DNA of 64,000 nucleotides from Haematococcus lacustris (lineage: Eukaryota; Chlorophyta; Chlorophyceae; Chlamydomonadales; Haematococcaceae). Location: NCBI GenBank assembly GCA_030144725.1, contig JASKMD010000003.1:10834447-10898446 (forward strand), read 5' to 3'. The notes under the pieces are model-generated. The model was not told where the DNA came from, made no database searches, and saw only the letters and a list, made by a program, of their open reading frames with translations. The position numbers were made by a program, and so were the translations under genes. Shown piece after piece: positions 10,345-20,030 of the stretch (position 1 is its first letter; each line of letters begins with the position of its first letter).

Positions 10345-10680
10345 TGCAGCGCTGACCAAATCATGCCTGCTTGAGCAAATGGAAGTGTCAACTCAATTCC
10401 CATTGCAACTTCCCAGCGTTCCACCAGCAGCAGAATGGCTATTGCAGTCGTTGGGCAAGGTTTGCTGCCCCTTCGTTTCCACCTGTGTGACTGCACATAC
10501 ATCCTTACAAGTTGCGCCTTGTACACCAGTAGAACATGCACATTATGGCAGACTTGCATGCCTTTCCACACGCCTTTGTTCTTGCTCACCCACCAACTGT
10601 CAATCAACAACTGTCACATAAGTATGGTCCGTAACACCAGCCGTGACACGACAACTCACTACTCACAAACAAGGCTTTAG
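10345..10680 (+). repeat. Dispersed repeat R3, copy a
   Basis: Shares GCAGCGCTGAC...CATGCCTGCTTGAGC, then CATCCTTACAAG, GTACACCAGTAG and GGCAGACT with 14220-14650 in the same orientation. Its first 50 bases are the same motif found in the upstream block of member 1 (650-761) and of member 4 (16622-16722, inverted). It is therefore an orphan copy of a family 5' flank. Confidence 0.6.
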
Positions 10681-11060
10681 TGATGAAGACAAGCACAGCT
10701 AGCAACATGCTCACAGCACCCTGCCCAGCCAAGGTGCAATTGGGCCTGGTCCAACTCTACGCCATTGTACACGCACACTCTGCACAGACATCCATTGTCG
10801 CGCCAGTCACAACCACTGCATCACCCACACCAAATACCTGGAGCTCTCAGGGTCCCTACCCTAACTGTAGTTCTCACAACTACAACAACTGCCAGCAGCA
10901 GGCATGGCACAGCAGGTGCTAAGCAGGTAGCAGCGTAGCAATGTTGTGATTGTGGCAACCATGCTCTCTTGTAAGACTCTCAGGCAGGCCATCCAAGTGA
11001 GCATTGAGCTTTGGCTGGCTATCAGCGCACACATCAACAGCAAAGCCCACACATCAACAT
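10681..11060. other. 3' flank of member 3, no other gene seen
   Basis: About 380 bases downstream of the member 3 stop, ending in a stretch with repeated CACACATCAACA. No minus-strand TGTAA was seen close to the stop. Confidence 0.45.
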
Positions 11061-12776
11061 TCATGCCTCCAAGCATTGAAACCTCACCCTCAGCTTCCCA
11101 GACTTTGAAGGGTCATTAGCCAACCAGCATGCAGGCAGCTCTGACGAGACTGGACAGCGGCAAATGCAAATGTCCAGCCACCGCGCCCAGGGCTGCTCAA
11201 TCATGAGCTGCAGCGACTCACACATGGCTGAGCTCGTGCTCCCCAATACATGCTCAAACACAACATCAGCGACGGTGGGCATGAGCTGCACCAACTGGCG
11301 CCAGTACTCCAGGGAGGGGGTAACGCTGCCATACACAAACTTGAGGTGAGTGCAGCCCTGGCAGGATGGCGCCAGCGTTGCAACATTTGCCGCCTCCACA
11401 TTCATGTGGGCCACTGACACCAAGTCCCAGCTGCAACGCTCCAGTGCTTGCAGCTCAGCCACCAGCTGCTGCACCTTGACATGCTGTTGTGCTGGCATGG
11501 CAAACGTGATCAGCCGCAACACCTTAACCCTCACTGGCACCTTGCAAGCCTGTGTCACGTTGTGGACTGCAGCTGCCACCAGATCGCAGTCGTCATCTTG
11601 GGCAGTGACGATGGCAAGCGCTCCCAGCACCAGGGGCTGAGTGAGGGAGTTCAAAGGAAGGTAGGCGACAGTGGCGCAGTCCACAAAGCCCGTGAGCTCC
11701 AGCCGCTGCCATCTGCAGGGCACATCTGCACGTGAGCTGGTCAGCCCCATAAGTGATTTGAGCTGGATGCTGGTGAGCTGGGTGGCTGCCAGCAGGGCAT
11801 CCAGCTGCTCCTGCCCCTTGACTGCTGCGCCAGGCAGCTGCAGGGTGTGCAGCCGAGGCAACGCTTGCAGCAGCCCAGGCAGGTGCTGACCCTCCAGGTA
11901 AAGTTGGCGGAACATCGTCAGCACCTGCAGCTGAGCCAGGGGCTGCAGTGCTGCAGTGAATTCGTCAAGGCCAGTAAGGTGGTACAACACACCCACCCGC
12001 TGCCTGATGCATAGCTGTGTCAGGTGTTGGGACAGTGGCTGCAGGTTGGGCAGAAGGGGATTGTTCCCTCCTTCAGCCATGTTGGTCGACAGGCTCGAGG
12101 CATGGAACAGGTTGTCCAGGGTGGCTGCCCCTGGCTCAGGCCGCTCAGCCTGGGTGATGGTGGTGTTGCTTAGGTCTAGCTGCTGCAGCTGCAGGGACAG
12201 TTGTGGGTGGGAGAGCAGGGCAGCCAGGCCATTGCAGGGAATGGCGCAGTTGTGGAGTGACAGTGAGGTCAGGCCTGGGAAGCCATCCACAAAGTACTGA
12301 GCAAGGTCAGGGGTGCAGCCCAGACGCTTGAGAGGGCCGAAGGATGGAGCCTTACTGGTTCCTAGCTTGCAGGTTTCCACGGCTGCACAGCTGGCCAGCT
12401 TCTGCAGAACCTCGGTCAGCAGCCTGATGTACTGCCTGCTGCTTTGTGCCCGCTGTTGCTCCAGAGTCAGGACCAGCTTGCATGTCCTGGCTTGCAGGGC
12501 TGCGACGACGCGTGGTGTGAGGAACTGGTCGCAGCCCTGGCTGTCCAGCTGGATGTGTAGAGCCGGGGCGTGCAACAGGTTGGTCTTGGAAAAGGCACGG
12601 CACGTGCGCGACAGGATTCCTCCTCCCGCACCAAGCTGTATGGCCCGGCGGGAGATGTCGTCCCTTAGCTCTATAGGCAGTGTCGCCAGGGAGGTGCCAG
12701 GAAGAGGTCCAGGTGAAGGTACCTCGACGGGTACGCCGTGGACGGATGCATCGCTGAGCTTGCGCTGTTTGGCCAT
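11061..12776 (-). CDS. F-box-like/LRR family protein, member 3 (intact, 571 aa)
   Basis: An uninterrupted frame from the ATG at 12774-12776 (MAKQRKLSDASVHGVP) to the stop at 11061. An in-frame ATG 17 codons upstream exists, but the chosen start aligns with all paralogues. Residues of about 33-75 form an F-box-like motif (LPIELRDDISRRAIQ ... LSRTCRAFSKTNLLHAP). Leucine-rich segments such as LSLQLQQLDLSNTTI, PLAQLQVLTMF and PRLHTLQLPGA follow, and the C-terminus carries the family signature SLEYWRQLVQLMPTV ... SLQLMIEQPWARWLDI. Such proteins generally recruit substrates to SCF E3 ligases; no Skp1 partner or substrate can be deduced here. No intron is needed. It is closest to members 1 and 4. 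It could instead be a pure LRR protein with a divergent cap. Confidence 0.8.
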   Translation of the reverse strand: MAKQRKLSDASVHGVPVEVPSPGPLPGTSLATLPIELRDDISRRAIQLGAGGGILSRTCRAFSKTNLLHAPALHIQLDSQGCDQFLTPRVVAALQARTCKLVLTLEQQRAQSSRQYIRLLTEVLQKLASCAAVETCKLGTSKAPSFGPLKRLGCTPDLAQYFVDGFPGLTSLSLHNCAIPCNGLAALLSHPQLSLQLQQLDLSNTTITQAERPEPGAATLDNLFHASSLSTNMAEGGNNPLLPNLQPLSQHLTQLCIRQRVGVLYHLTGLDEFTAALQPLAQLQVLTMFRQLYLEGQHLPGLLQALPRLHTLQLPGAAVKGQEQLDALLAATQLTSIQLKSLMGLTSSRADVPCRWQRLELTGFVDCATVAYLPLNSLTQPLVLGALAIVTAQDDDCDLVAAAVHNVTQACKVPVRVKVLRLITFAMPAQQHVKVQQLVAELQALERCSWDLVSVAHMNVEAANVATLAPSCQGCTHLKFVYGSVTPSLEYWRQLVQLMPTVADVVFEHVLGSTSSAMCESLQLMIEQPWARWLDICICRCPVSSELPACWLANDPSKSGKLRVRFQCLEA

Positions 12777-12829
12777 GGCTGTCACAATGAGGGAATACTC
12801 CAAGAATAGAGCCTCAGCGGACCACATAT

Positions 12830-12875
12830 CCTAGCCTAGATACATGCTAATGAATATGGTCAGGCGTTCCCAACT
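12830..12875 (-). promoter_or_regulatory. Conserved upstream motif of member 3
   Basis: On the minus strand the motif CATATTCATTAGCATGT lies about 60-80 bases before the member 3 ATG. It matches CATATTCATTCTCATGT before member 4 and AAATTCATTCGCATGT before member 1. Beyond this core the upstream sequence of member 3 diverges, which makes the core a better candidate for a functional site than the longer shared block. Confidence 0.45.
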
Positions 12876-13340
12876 ACCTGAAAACCACCCCCCTGTGATA
12901 CGAAGCCCGTATCTCCGCAGCCACTCAGTCAAAAATATATGTAAACAGTGCTTTGAACAGAGGAGAGTCATATCTACGAAATGGCAGACGCAGCAAAAAC
13001 TATCTCGCTCTCAGCGGTGCTCAGTGCCTGTCCAAAGATAAGCATTTGAATTCATGCGATTTCGCCACATGCGGGGCGCGCCGCACTAGCACGCTTCGCC
13101 ACGCTGTTGTGAGTGGCACCTGCAACACGCAGCAGCAGTCGGAACATGTTTTGCTTTTGGCATGTGGACGCGACGACGGCAGGCAGCAGAGCAAAGACAT
13201 GTGGTTATTCCCAGCCTCAGCCCCCCCTCAACCCTCCCCTCAGCCCCCCCTCCCACCCCCTACCACTCCCTTCCACCCCCTTCCACTCTCTCCCAGCCCC
13301 TTCCCACCCATGCCACCCTGCCTTCCCCTTTGCATCTTAC

Positions 13341-13504
13341 CAAGGGTCTTGCGCCGCATGTAGGTGGACACGATGTGGAATTCACGCCCAACTGTGGATG
13401 TCTTGCCTGGCCGGTGAGGGTTGGGGAGGACGCACTGCTCAGAGACGAAGAACTGTCGGCACTTGGAGAGGGCACGGCGGCTGACACCTGTCTCTAGATG
13501 CAAC
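13341..13504 (-). other. Isolated exon-like segment, unidentified protein
   Basis: On the minus strand an open stretch of about 54 codons is preceded by CCGTCAG (acceptor-like) and followed by a textbook donor GTAAGA. It encodes LETGVSRRALSKCRQFFVSE and then QCVLPNPHRPGKTSTVGREF, ending YMRRKTLG. The balanced composition differs from the C-rich DNA around it (13200-13330). I do not recognise the family, and no neighbouring exons were identified. It may be a remnant of a gene or transposase. Confidence 0.35.
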
Positions 13505-14219
13505 CTGACGGTGCTCAAGCAGTGGTGAGCATTGTAGGGTGCAGTCCGGGCTGCTGGCCTCCCCACAGGGCTCTCTTGAGTTGGAATGAAGATGTCAGTT
13601 GGTGAGGGTGCTGGGCTGAGCTGCTCCCATAGCTGTAGCCATCAGCATGTGTACCTTGTAAGCGGTATAACTTGTCACATACAAACCCAATGATTGAGTT
13701 GCATAGTACCACGGACGCGTTAGTGAGTATGCTATAAAAAATCTGTGTGAGGTCAGGCTGTTTGTTCAATGGTGCAAAACATAAAGCGGATCATAGCTGG
13801 AGGGGGTGACTAGTCCTTACTGTGCCGCCCACCATTACAGCGATACAGCGCTGCCACACACAGTTTCGAGTTTCTTCACATCCTCGCCAAGCGGCCTGCA
13901 CCATCAGGAACCTCGCGCAGCCATGTTTGCCGGACTTCAGTGGTGTGCGCCACCGACATGTCGTGCATCGCTAACGGATAGCCAAGGACGTAGCTTACCG
14001 GTGTAGCTAACCACGGTCTGCGATTGGGACACATTCGGGGTCACATGTGGCTGCCCGCATCGAAAGACTCCGATGGCAATTCCAGTCTTACATTAAACGC
14101 GCAATATCACATCGCAGCAGACGCAACAAACGTTACATCAAAAGATTGAGTAGGTGGGCCGCAGTTGCATGAAGATTGCCAACCCCATGTTGGGAACGCC
14201 TGAAATATGGACTACCAGG
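13505..14219. other. Intergenic, no gene recognised
   Basis: Lower-GC sequence with no domain-bearing frame; open frames are short and without support. Confidence 0.45.
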
Positions 14220-14650
14220 CCTCCCCACCTAGGTCAACTAATGCAGCGCTGACTTGATATTGCCTGCTTGAGCGGCAAATGAGGCGGGGGCAGATAAGGC
14301 AGAGGAGGCAGATGGGAGCGCCAATTCCCAGCCAGAAGCCCAGCAGCCGCAACATGTTTTGTCTCTTCCTCTGTGACTCCACACATCAGTGCACGCATCC
14401 TTACAAGGTCGTACACCAGTAGGACATGCATAGTGTGGCAGACTGGCATGCCGTTTCCATCCCGATGACCTATTGCTCACCCAGCACATTTCCAAGTATG
14501 GTTAGCCGCAACAGCCAAGCGCGACAACATCGCCAAGGTGCAACTGGCCTACTGGATGGTCACGTTTGCAAACTTGCCCGCCCCGCCAGATGCGGTTGTA
14601 GCTGCAACTCATATGGGAGGTCTGCTGACCAGCACCAGTGGCACAACATG
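14220..14650 (+). repeat. Dispersed repeat R3, copy b
   Basis: Begins CCTCCCCACCTAGGTCAACT, as in the member 1 upstream block, and continues with the CATCCTTACAAG...GTACACCAGTAGGACATGCA stretch shared with 10345-10680. It is not attached to a recognisable gene. Confidence 0.6.
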
Positions 14651-16380
14651 GCAACTCTATGGCAGGAGTGCACCACATGACGTGTATGCCTTGCTAAGCT
14701 CGAGTATCTTCCCCCAAGGGGATGCATAAGGGGCTGTCACGCACTGCCACCCCGCCCCAGTGGCCCCATGGCCCGCTGCGCAGCTGTCCAGTTGTCCAGG
14801 GCCTGAGCTGCACCGCACCCGGCAGGGTTGGGCTGGGTCTGGTGGGGGTGGCGGCCGCAGGGGGGTCAGGGGCGACACCTCAGTCACGCACCAGTCTGGA
14901 CCGGGGGTGCCCCTGGGGATTGGCCGCCAGCCCCCCCCCCCCTCATATCTGCTGGCCGTGCGGAAGTAGCCCGGAGCACAGCCAGGCAGGTCAGGCTGCC
15001 TAGGGTGGGGGGGTAGTAGGGGGGAGGCAGCAGGGGGGTCGGCTGGCAGGCGACTGGCTTGGTCCTGCGCTGCGTGCTTTGCGGTTGCGCCCTGCGCCGC
15101 CACCGCCTTGGTGACCCAGCAGGAGTTGTTCAGGGTCTGCACCTTGAGCAGGCTGGCGCTGCGGTGGGCTGCAGGGAGCTGGCGGAGCGGGGGGGCGGCG
15201 AGTACTCGGGGCGGCAAACCAGGTGGCGGCTGCCCTGGGGCTGCAGGCCATGTAGCTGCAGGGCAGGGGCAGGGCGGGCAGGCTGTCAGGGGGGCGTGCT
15301 GGCAGGCCTGCTGCCCCCGGGTGAGTGTGAGTGTGAGGTGAGGCGGGTGCTGTGGCCCTGCTCTGCTCTGCGCTGCCTCAGGTTTGTGGTGCAGCCAGGG
15401 GTGAACTACAGGCTCCAGGTCAGCGGAGTGACAGGTGGTGGCTGGTGGTAGCCAGTGGTTCTGGACGCCTGCTGCCCTGCCCAGTGCAGCCTGAGCTTGG
15501 GGGTCCAAGACGCAGAGACCAGATCATCTGTGGCCTCTGACGTGCACGACTTCACGCTGCAGTTGCCTAAGCTCCACGCTGCGGTCCGGCTTAAGGAGGG
15601 GACTGCAGCCGTAGCTAGGGCACCAGCCAGAGCTGCACGCAAAGCCACAGCAGCTGCTTGCAGTGTCGGGGTGGTTATGGTAAATGTGGGGGATCATGCA
15701 AGCCAGCAGCGGGTGGCAGCAGCAGCAGCAGGGTGCAGCAGAGTTGAGAAGGTTGTGCCGGCAGCTGCCCCCCAAGCAGCACAAGGGCATATTGTAGCAG
15801 CAGGTATGCCGCCCCCTCAACAACCCCCCTCTCAGAAGCCTCCCCAGCAGCAGGGTCAGGGCTTGTGGGGCACAGCCCCAGGGGGGCAGATGCTTGCACC
15901 CCTTGTTGAGTCGCCACAGGGGCCTACTGCATCACCTGATTTACGGCACATGTATCAGCTGGCTCTAGCTGCAATCGCCACCTAGGAACAGGCTGCTCTG
16001 GCTCAAGGTAGCGAGCTAGGTGCATCAGCTCCGGCTTCTGGCTGCACGCTTCGCACACGTACCCCACCTGCTGGGTTGGAGCTGCCCAAGACAGCTGCCA
16101 AGCGCAAACGGTGACATAGTTGACATGAGTGACAGAGTTGATCAGCCCCCCAGCGCCAAACCAGGTTGTGGAGTGCGCGACACAGGCTGTAGCGGCCATC
16201 TCTCCCAACCGAATCTGCCAACCGCCTCCGTGCCACATTCCCGCAACCGTTCTCCGATCCGACTGCTGCTGCCGATGCGCATGCTCGTGTAGAGCAATCT
16301 AAGCGACGCGGGCGGTCGCGGCGATGACTGCATGCTCCGCAACGGCTCAGATGTGAATCACTTATCTTGATGCTTCACTG
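14651..16380. other. Low-complexity GC-rich intergenic DNA
   Basis: Several overlapping open frames on both strands (for example 14657-15508 - and 15455-15985 +) are Ala/Pro/Gln-rich. They show no domain or conserved motif and no consistent codon bias. I see no supportable gene. Confidence 0.45.
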
Positions 16381-16621
16381 TGCACGGCCTACTGACTGGA
16401 GAATTATTCTGGATAGGTGACAGGTAGCTGGCTGGGTTGGCTACATTGTGAACCACCTAGCGTAATATTTGGAGTGCAGAGTTACAGCCGTCCTACTACC
16501 AGGGGTAGGGTTTCTGTTAGATGGGGGCGCCCGACTGCCATAGCTATTTGCTGCCGCTATGCTGACGGCTCGCTGGAAATCGACGCTCCCATATGCCATG
16601 AACCTCACCTGGCGCTGAAGC

Positions 16622-16722
16622 GGGCATGATCAGGTCAGCGCTGCATTGGTCAACCTGGGTGGGGAGGGTCGGAGCAAGGGGCATGGCAGGTCATATTCAT
16701 TCTCATGTGAATGCTGCGGAAA
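16622..16722 (+). promoter_or_regulatory. Conserved upstream block of the F-box/LRR family (member 4 copy)
   Basis: Matches the reverse complement of 650-761: CATGATCAG..TCAGCGCTGCA, GGTCAACCTGGGTGGGGAGG, GCATGGCAG and the CATATTCATTCTCATGTGAA core followed by TGCTGCGGAA. It ends about 55 bases before the member 4 ATG. Confidence 0.5.
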
Positions 16723-16775
16723 TGTTGCCCTCCGCTGCGCCTCTGGTTCTGGGTTAGTCGCTCACAGTAACAGCC

Positions 16776-18539
16776 ATGGTCAAGCGGCCCAGACGCAGCA
16801 ATGCATCCATCGATGGCGCGCCTGTTGAGGCACCTCGTCATGGCCCCTCCCTGCTGGAGATGCCTGATGCGTTGTTGGACACTGTTGGACCATCCGCAAC
16901 ACCTGGAGCTCTTCCTGGCACCTCCCTGGCGACACTGCTTCCAGAGCTAAGCGACGACATCGCCCGCCGGGCCCTACAGCTGGGTGCTGGAGGAGGAGTC
17001 CTGTCTCTTACCTGCCGCGCCTTCTCGAAGACCCACCTGTTGCACGCCCCCGCTCTCCGTATCCAGCTGGACAGCCAGGGCTGCGATCAGTTCCTCACAC
17101 CACGCGTCGTCGCAGCCCTGCAAGCCAGGACATGCAAGCTGGTCCTGACTCTGGAGCAACAGCGGGCTCAAAGCAGCAGGCAGTACATCAGCCTGTTAAC
17201 CGAGGTTCTGAAGAGGCTGGCCAGCTGTGCAGCCGTGGATAACTGCAAGCTAGGCACTGTTCGGGGTCCCTCGCTCATCCCTCATCCCTCATCCCTCAAG
17301 CCTCTGCCCTGCAGCCCCGACCTTGCTCGGCACTTGATGGACGCCTTCCCAGGCCTGACCTCTCTGTCACTCCACGGATATGCTATCCCATGCAGTGGTC
17401 TGGCAACCCTGCTCTCCCACCCGCAGCTGTCCCTGCAGCTGCAGCAGCTGGATCTTAGCAGCAGCACCATCCTCCAGGCTAAGCGGCCTAAGCCAGGGGC
17501 AGCCACCCTGGCCAACTTGTTCGACACATCCAAGCTCGATCAGCTGAGCCTGTCCACCCAGAAGATGGCTGGTGAAACAGAGCCCCTCCTGCCCGACCTG
17601 CGGCCATTGTCCCAGCACCTGACACAGTTGTGCCTCCAGCAGAGGGAGGGTGCGGTGTGGGGCCTTGACGACTTCACTGCAGCACTGCAGCCCCTGGCTC
17701 AGCTGCAGGTGCTGACGCTCCCGGACATTCATAATTTGAGGGGTCTGACTAGGCTGCTGCATGTGTTGCCTCAGCTGCACACCCTGCAGCTGCCTTGTGC
17801 AGTAGTCTATGGGCAGGAGCAGCTGGACACACTGCTGGCAGCCACCCAGCTTACCAGCATCCAGCTCAACTCACTTATGGGGCTGACCAGCTCACATGCA
17901 GATGCGCCCTGCAGCTGGCAGCGGCTGGAGCTCACTGGCGATATTGGATGCTCCTCTGCGGCACACCTGCCGCTGCACTCCCTCACCCAGCCCCTGGTGT
18001 TGGGAGAGCTTCGCGTAGATACTGATTACTGCAGATGGGTGGCAGCTGCCGTCGATAACCTGACACAGGGTTGTAGTGTGCCAGTGAGGATCAAGGTCTT
18101 GCACCTGAGAATGCGTGGACAGCAGCATGAAAGGTTGCTGCAGCTGGAGGCTTTGCTGCAACCGCCGAACCATTGCAGCTGGGAAAAGGTGTTCGTGAGT
18201 CACATGATTGTGGGCGCAGCGAATGTTGCGACACTGGCGCCGCTGTGCCAGGGCTGCACACACCTTGAATTCTCTTACAGCAGCCTGACCCCCTCCCTGG
18301 AGTTTTGGCACCAGCTGGTGCAGCTCATGCCCACCGTCACCCACCTCACTGTCTCTGACACAAAGGGCTCCGACTCGGCAGCCATGCACCAGTCACTGCA
18401 ACTCATGGCTGAGCAGCCCTGGTCCCGGTGGCTGGACATTTGCATTGAGGGGCGTTCAGACTCCGATGCTTTGCCTGCATGCTGGCGAGCCAGCCCCCTT
18501 TCCCAGCCAGGCAAGCTGCGGGTGTGGTTTAAGTCTTGA
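16776..18539 (+). CDS. F-box-like/LRR family protein, member 4 (intact, 587 aa)
   Basis: A single-exon frame starting MVKRPRRSNASIDGAP. It has an extra segment of about 20 residues relative to member 3 (LLEMPDALLDTVGPSATPGA) that looks like a second, partial F-box start. The F-box-like motif LLPELSDDIARRALQ and leucine-rich segments (LSLQLQQLDLSSSTI, PLAQLQVLTLP, PQLHTLQLPCA) follow, and the C-terminal signature is SLEFWHQLVQLMPTV ... SLQLMAEQPWSRWLDICI, ending KLRVWFKS. The last residues are identical to those of broken member 2. A role as ubiquitin-ligase substrate receptor is inferred from the architecture only. The original 3' flank is split by the gypsy insertion 67 bases after the stop codon, so the natural polyadenylation site (TGTAA at 24597) is now about 6 kb away. 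Confidence 0.8.
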   Translation: MVKRPRRSNASIDGAPVEAPRHGPSLLEMPDALLDTVGPSATPGALPGTSLATLLPELSDDIARRALQLGAGGGVLSLTCRAFSKTHLLHAPALRIQLDSQGCDQFLTPRVVAALQARTCKLVLTLEQQRAQSSRQYISLLTEVLKRLASCAAVDNCKLGTVRGPSLIPHPSSLKPLPCSPDLARHLMDAFPGLTSLSLHGYAIPCSGLATLLSHPQLSLQLQQLDLSSSTILQAKRPKPGAATLANLFDTSKLDQLSLSTQKMAGETEPLLPDLRPLSQHLTQLCLQQREGAVWGLDDFTAALQPLAQLQVLTLPDIHNLRGLTRLLHVLPQLHTLQLPCAVVYGQEQLDTLLAATQLTSIQLNSLMGLTSSHADAPCSWQRLELTGDIGCSSAAHLPLHSLTQPLVLGELRVDTDYCRWVAAAVDNLTQGCSVPVRIKVLHLRMRGQQHERLLQLEALLQPPNHCSWEKVFVSHMIVGAANVATLAPLCQGCTHLEFSYSSLTPSLEFWHQLVQLMPTVTHLTVSDTKGSDSAAMHQSLQLMAEQPWSRWLDICIEGRSDSDALPACWRASPLSQPGKLRVWFKS

Positions 18540-18606
18540 GCGCATGAGTCATGAGTGTGTGAAGCCCTGCCAGGAGCAGCAGCAGCCACATATGCTTATT
18601 GTGCAG

Positions 18607-18814
18607 TGTAGCGAACGGCTCCTCGAAGCCTAGCTCGCCTCCGAGTACTTCTGTACTGCAGTGTGACATGGTGGGCGAAAGGGGCAGGTGGGCCTTCGCG
18701 CACACCTGCTTCAGAGGTTCGACTCCTCGGGGGAAACGTTCTAAACCCTGGCCGTGTCATGCTGCGGAGAGAAGGTAGTTATCGGTTCTCGGCGGTGTGC
18801 CTCAGCACGCTACA
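18607..18814 (+). repeat. 5' LTR of the chromovirus
   Basis: 208 bp, TG...CA ended, with an inverted terminus TGTAGCG...CGCTACA. Identical to the 3' LTR by eye. Confidence 0.93.
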
Positions 18815-18817
18815 TTT

Positions 18818-18833
18818 TGGTTTCCGACCGATG
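18818..18833 (+). other. Candidate primer-binding site
   Basis: TGGTTTCCGACCGATG begins three bases after the 5' LTR. It starts with the TGG complementary to a tRNA CCA end. The priming tRNA is not identified. Confidence 0.4.
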
Positions 18834-18866
18834 TTGCTACTAACGCCACCTTCTCTCCTAAGCAAA

Positions 18867-20030
18867 TGACTGCCAAAAAGGAACCTCCGCATGGCGGGGA
18901 CAAACGGACGGAGAACACTCCACTTAGGAGGCCTTTGTTTCTCCACGCCCAGCAGTTGCAGTCGAGCATCAACAGCTGGTAGGAGCGACTGCGCACCTGG
19001 AAGCCTCCCAAAACAAAGCCATTCGGATTGGAGCTGGGCTCGCTGCATTGGAGCGTCTCTATGGCCAACAAAACGCGGTGGTGAGTGGTGAGCAGATCGT
19101 GGCAGCAATTCGCAGCCAGTAATCGCAGTTAGCTCGACCTGACTGGTACTTCTACTACTAAAGTTGCACTTGCTGCACCAGCCTTGTCGGGCACTGCTGC
19201 ACCTAATGCACATGTCGCACCCGTTGCGCCACATTTGACGCCAGTAGGGCAGTTTGCCCTCGTCTCAGGTTGCTTTGCATGTCAATGCACCAGTCACTGT
19301 GCCAGCCTCCTTGCCCAGGTTAATGGTCCCATAAGGACAGACCAGTGTCTTGCCACATCTCGGGTAACAGAGACTTTCTGTGAGGATCTTGAGGTCCTTT
19401 GTGCATATCTGTGCATACCACCATGCATGCCACCAGGAATGCCCTCGTCCTTGCTCATGGCACTAAGCCAACATGGGCATACCTGCGCACTTCTTTCAAG
19501 GAGGTGGCTGGTGATGACCTGCGCAATGCTTCAGACGTGCACCGCAGGAGGTTGTTGGACCCTTGCGCACTGCGCATGTCAGCAGGTCCTACCCTCAACG
19601 CCTACATCACACAGCTCAGAATTAGCCCTTGATGCTGGTTACCACCTTCATTAGGGGCCTTACCCCTGAGGTGCAAGCACGTGTTGTGCACTGATGCATG
19701 ACCCCACCTTACTGATGCTAGTGAGGCTGCTGTGAATGCACAGAAGGTACTCTTTGCAGTAGCCACCATGCAAGTGGGATGTCGCCCACCCGCACCACCT
19801 ATGGTTGCCTTTGTGCCCCATAAGCAGATGGACCGTAGGCCAAGGCTTCTCTGGCCCAGCTGAAGGATGTGCTTCTGCGGCCCCTCGTGGCCCACACTGG
19901 GATGTGAGCAGCAGCAGCATCAGCAACTGCCACAACAGTCCAGGTGGGGATCGTCCTGCTGAGTGTTCAGCCCCCGCCCCCATGCTCCTGTGCCCACAGA
20001 TGAGGCAAGTCTGCCCATGGGTCATGCAGC
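18867..20030 (+). pseudogene. Gag remnant of the chromovirus
   Basis: Gag-like coding sequence is scattered over frames. It starts MTAKKEPPHGGDKRTEN and then hits a stop after about 38 codons. In another frame comes ASQNKAIRIGAGLAALERL ... SGEQIVAAIRSQ, then KPTWAYLRTSFKEVAGDDL ... LNAYITQLRIS in a third. No intact capsid frame and no CCHC zinc knuckle was seen. The gag product would form the particle that packages element RNA; this copy cannot make it without the frames being repaired. Confidence 0.6.

Noticed and set aside
14657..15508. 283-codon minus-strand frame
   Set aside because: Pro/Ala/Gln-rich, overlapped by comparable frames on the other strand, no domain, no splice logic.
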